A stretch of DNA of 64,000 nucleotides from Phycisphaerales bacterium (lineage in GTDB: Bacteria > Planctomycetota > Phycisphaerae > Phycisphaerales > UBA5793): assembly GCA_020852515.1 (NCBI GenBank), contig JADZAS010000013.1:310001-374000 (forward strand), written 5' to 3'. This document shows, piece by piece, positions 61,275 through 64,000 of this stretch. The notes beneath the pieces are model-generated. The model had not been told where the DNA came from. It worked only from the letters and a program-made list of their open reading frames with translations, and searched no databases. Numbering within the stretch: the stretch's first letter is position 1; each line of letters starts with the position of its first letter. Position numbers and translations under genes: made by a program.

Positions 61275-63149
61275 TCACGCCACGGGCGGATGGATCGGCA
61301 CTTCGAGCACGAAGCAGGCGCCCCGGCTGCGCTGCGTGGATGCGTCCAGCCGCAGCTCGCCGCCCATGTCGCGAGCAAGGCTGCGGCACAGCGCCAGGCC
61401 GAGGCCGACGCCTGCGGAGGCTTCCCTGGTTGCCCGCTTGCCGCGCTGGAACGGGGCAAACAGCCGCCGCGCGGTTTCGCCGTCGATGCCCGGGCCGTGG
61501 TCGCAGACGTGGATGAGCACGCGCTGGCCGCCGCGTTTGAGTACGAGGTCGATCCGGCGCGGGTCGTTGCCGTTGGCGTACTTACACGCGTTGTCCACGA
61601 GGTTGGTGAGGATGCGGCTGACGCTGTCGCGATCCACGTGCACGGCCTGGTCGGCGCCCAGTTCGCTGTTGATGCTCAGTTGCATGCCGCGCTCATCGCA
61701 CTGGCGCTGGAGCAGCGGCGCCACTTCATCGAGCAGCGCCCGCACCTTGACGGGCTGGGGCGAGGTGTGCTGGCGGCCCTCTTCGAGCCGGGCGTACGCG
61801 AGGACATTTTCGACGAGTCGGGCAAGACGCGATGATTCGCTTCGCAGGGTTTCGAGGTACTCGCGTCTGCGGGCCGCGTCGGGCACCATGTCATCGGCGA
61901 GCATCTCGGAGTAGAGGCGGAATGTGGTGAGAGGCGTGCGAAGTTCGTGGGTGACGGCGGAGGCGAAATCGCTGCGGCGCCGGCCGTAGAGCAGGCTGGC
62001 GTGGAGCATCAGGCCGCCCACGCTCAGCGCCAGCAGCACCACGGCCCAGACGATGACCAGGGCCAGGCGGGTGGGCGTGAGGCCGGCGGCGCTGGCGGCG
62101 ACGGCGGGAACGCCTGTGACGCTGGCGGGAACGGTGGCGAGATTGACCAGCGGCGCCGCGTCGCCGGCGTCGCCATCGTCGAGGCGCGGCACCAGATCGG
62201 CCTGCGGCATAAGGTCGGCGACCTCTTCGATGAGCGTGGCGCGAAGGCGCGGCCAATCAACAAGAAAGCCCTGCAGATGCTGCTGTCCGCCAGCGCGGAT
62301 GCAGCGGAGGTAGATGAGTTCAGGCTGCGACGCCGCATCGCCGACCCACAGCGGCACGAACGGACCGACGTGCACGGCGTCCGACTTGGTGAAGATTGGA
62401 GGCGGCGACAGCGATCCGATGTCAGCCGTCTGAGGCTGCGGCGCCACCTCGAACTGCTGCGACTCCGTCTGGTGGGCCTCGTTGCTCTCGATGCTTCGCG
62501 CTGCCCGCTTGACCTGCTCGATGTTCGACCAGGCGATCTGCGCCTTCTGGTAGTTGCCGCCGACGTCGTCCTGCGACTGGAACATCTGCGCCGGCGGCGG
62601 CTCGGGCGTCATCGCCAGGGCCGCTTCGGCGTCGAGCACGCGGGCCCGGAGGTCGTCGATGGGGATCAGGATCGCGATGCGGTCGAGCACGGTGTTGCAG
62701 CCGAGGATCTGCTCGGAAGTGAGCACGGTCGACTCGGCGAGATCGCGGTGATTGCTCGTGGGCACCTGCGGCGAACTGAGCCGGTTCTGCGCGTCGATCT
62801 GAAAGTGGAGCGTGATGATCGGCTCGCGGAAGGTGAGCAGCGGCGAAGGGGTGAGCACCGCGCCTTCGTCGATGGGAGTGAGCATGCGGGTGTAGGCCCG
62901 CTCCTGCGGGTAGTAGGACAGGTACTCGAAGTAGGGCCGGGCGGCTTCGCGGGCGAGGCGCGGGCCGAGCCAGGAATCCATCCGCCACAGCGCCAGGCGC
63001 AGGACTTCCTGCCGGCGGGCATCGGCGCGGGCCCGGATCTCCGATCGTTCGAGCGCGAGCACCGCCGAAGTCACCCACGCGAGCGCCAGGACGACCAGCG
63101 CTGCGCCCAGCGCGAACCATTTCCACCATGCGGAGGGAGGTCTGCTCAT
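61275..63149 (-). CDS. Membrane sensor histidine kinase
   Basis: 624 residues. Two membrane helices (ALGAALVVLALAWVTSAVLAL near the start, LALVIVWAVVLLALSVGGLML near residue 370) enclose a large periplasmic sensing domain of about 340 residues with no family I recognise. The kinase core follows: H-box FASAVTHELRTPLTTFRLYS, N-box ILTNLVDNACKYANG, then DHGPGIDGE and GVGLGLALCRSLA. Its ATG overlaps the stop of the response regulator by four bases, forming a two-component pair. Confidence 0.92.
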   Translation of the reverse strand: MSRPPSAWWKWFALGAALVVLALAWVTSAVLALERSEIRARADARRQEVLRLALWRMDSWLGPRLAREAARPYFEYLSYYPQERAYTRMLTPIDEGAVLTPSPLLTFREPIITLHFQIDAQNRLSSPQVPTSNHRDLAESTVLTSEQILGCNTVLDRIAILIPIDDLRARVLDAEAALAMTPEPPPAQMFQSQDDVGGNYQKAQIAWSNIEQVKRAARSIESNEAHQTESQQFEVAPQPQTADIGSLSPPPIFTKSDAVHVGPFVPLWVGDAASQPELIYLRCIRAGGQQHLQGFLVDWPRLRATLIEEVADLMPQADLVPRLDDGDAGDAAPLVNLATVPASVTGVPAVAASAAGLTPTRLALVIVWAVVLLALSVGGLMLHASLLYGRRRSDFASAVTHELRTPLTTFRLYSEMLADDMVPDAARRREYLETLRSESSRLARLVENVLAYARLEEGRQHTSPQPVKVRALLDEVAPLLQRQCDERGMQLSINSELGADQAVHVDRDSVSRILTNLVDNACKYANGNDPRRIDLVLKRGGQRVLIHVCDHGPGIDGETARRLFAPFQRGKRATREASAGVGLGLALCRSLARDMGGELRLDASTQRSRGACFVLEVPIHPPVA

Positions 63150-63859
63150 CGCGGCTCGATCTCCACTTCACTGCTGAGCATGTACCCCTTGCCGCGCACG
63201 GTGGCGATCATCTCGGTGTCGTGCTCGTTCACGGCGAGTTTGTCGCGCAGTCGGGCGACGTGCATGTCAACAGTGCGCGTCTCGACGCCGCGCGGGTCGA
63301 TGCCCCACACGCGGTGGAGCAGTTCATCGCGGCTGATGATGCGGCCGGCGTTGGCGGCGAGGTAGCGCAGGATCCCCGCTTCGCGCTGCGAGAGCGTCGC
63401 GCAGCACGCGCCGCCCTGCACGACTTCGCAGCGGTCGAGGCGGACGATCATGTTGCCCAGGCGCAGGCTCTGCACGTCACTGGGGCGTTCGGGGCTGCGG
63501 CGGAGTACGGCCTCGACGCGGGCGAGCAGTTCGCGGGCGCTGAAGGGCTTGATGACGTAGTCGTCGGCGCCGCTCACAAGGCCGCGGACGCGGTCGTCTT
63601 CGCTGCCGCGCGCTGTGACCATGATGACGGGCAGCGTGGGGCGGGCGGCGCGGAGATCATCGAGGATGCTGTAGCCGTCGCGGCCGGGCAGCATGACATC
63701 GAGCAGGACGAGATCGATGGAGGCTTCAACGGCCATCGCCGCGCCGCGCCGGCCGTCGGCGGCTTCGAGCACCTCGTAGCCGGCGTAGCGGAGCGCATCG
63801 ACAAGGCCTCGCCGGATCGCCGTGTCATCTTCAACTACCAGGATGGTCTGTTGCGTCAC
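63146..63859 (-). CDS. OmpR-family response regulator
   Basis: 237 residues. The receiver domain has the acidic pair (VVEDDTA), the phospho-acceptor Asp in LVLLDVMLPGRDG, the Thr in IMVTARG and the Lys in VIKPFSARELLARV. A winged-helix output domain follows (LSQREAGILRYLAANAGRIISRDELL, then TVDMHVARLRDKL). It starts with GTG 63859, preceded by GAGGAT, and is followed directly by its kinase. Targets are unknown; the MFS gene downstream is a candidate. Confidence 0.94.
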   Translation of the reverse strand: MTQQTILVVEDDTAIRRGLVDALRYAGYEVLEAADGRRGAAMAVEASIDLVLLDVMLPGRDGYSILDDLRAARPTLPVIMVTARGSEDDRVRGLVSGADDYVIKPFSARELLARVEAVLRRSPERPSDVQSLRLGNMIVRLDRCEVVQGGACCATLSQREAGILRYLAANAGRIISRDELLHRVWGIDPRGVETRTVDMHVARLRDKLAVNEHDTEMIATVRGKGYMLSSEVEIEPR

Positions 63860-63917
63860 GACTCGATCCTCGCGGGCAAGGGATCATACCGCATGGCATC
63901 CCGCGGCGGGCGCGGCA

Positions 63918-63947
63918 GCGGCGTGGCGCCGAAAGGCGCCACGCCGC
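63918..63947. terminator. Perfect 13-bp hairpin with GAAA loop, and a second hairpin beyond
   Basis: GCGGCGTGGCGCC and GGCGCCACGCCGC flank a GAAA tetraloop. A second stem (GTTCGGG / CCCGAAC) lies at 63953-63975. No T run follows on either side, so this may be a terminator-like stem for a minus-strand gene beyond the right edge or a dispersed hairpin. Confidence 0.45.
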
Positions 63948-64000
63948 AAGGTGTTCGGGGGGAAGGCTCCCGAACGAAAGGGGTCGCTGCCGGAATCAGC

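Overview
The window is GC-rich, gene-dense bacterial DNA that reads best as a planctomycete chromosome, probably class Phycisphaerae. This is inference. It rests on a flagellar fliD/fliS pair, HAF- and SBBP-repeat secreted proteins sharing one C-terminal domain, multiheme cytochromes, and dispersed intergenic repeats I associate with planctomycetes (for example the 35-bp arrays at 55201). No rRNA, CRISPR array, transposase or prophage block was seen. There are two tRNA genes (Cys GCA, Ile GAT).

Layout. 1-9.6 kb: a cut-off gene, proS, a Na+/Ca2+ antiporter, a duplicated ABC-2 permease, and a 2-oxoacid:ferredoxin oxidoreductase operon whose gamma and ferredoxin parts are fused to a GltD-like FAD/NAD module. 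9.8-17.3 kb: tRNA-Cys, an unknown membrane protein, an orphan beta-class DNA methyltransferase, tRNA-Ile, a tandem pair of HAF-repeat secreted proteins, and an amino acid permease. 17.3-23.9 kb (minus): a cytochrome c maturation operon ccmE-ccmF-orf-ccmA-ccmB-ccmC-ccmD-orf. Its CcmE carries CxxxY in place of HxxxY, and no ccmG or ccmH is present.

24.4-32.0 kb (plus), the centrepiece: a tetraheme cytochrome resembling OmcE-type nanowire subunits, an NHL beta-propeller lipoprotein, a pentaheme lipoprotein, a 678-residue outer-membrane beta-barrel, a second NHL lipoprotein, and a 565-residue cytochrome with 11 CxxCH plus one CxxxCH. The last four genes are translationally coupled or nearly abutting. 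I read this as a porin-cytochrome conduit for extracellular electron transfer, supplied by the divergent Ccm operon.

32.3-49.3 kb: housekeeping and signalling genes: small membrane protein, MFS, holB, fliS, an enlarged fliD, an HDOD-histidine kinase, a degenerate receiver-GAF protein, miaB, ruvB, and the operon DUF1015-serA-serC-rrf2. 49.6-54.4 kb: an SBBP-repeat secreted protein, a small secreted protein with the same C-terminal domain, and an acyl-CoA ligase.

54.5-59.9 kb is an accessory, repeat-laden island. It holds a short HTH protein, 35-bp tandem repeats, several 7-bp and 8-bp periodic arrays, an AT-richer RloA/RloB (AbiL-like) pair that is probably an anti-phage system, and an ankyrin remnant joined to a duplicated copy of the 3' end of a nearby MFS gene. 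59.9-63.9 kb (minus): an OmpR-type regulator, its overlapping histidine kinase, and a fosmidomycin-resistance-like MFS transporter.

All family assignments come from reading translated sequence and motifs. No database search was run.
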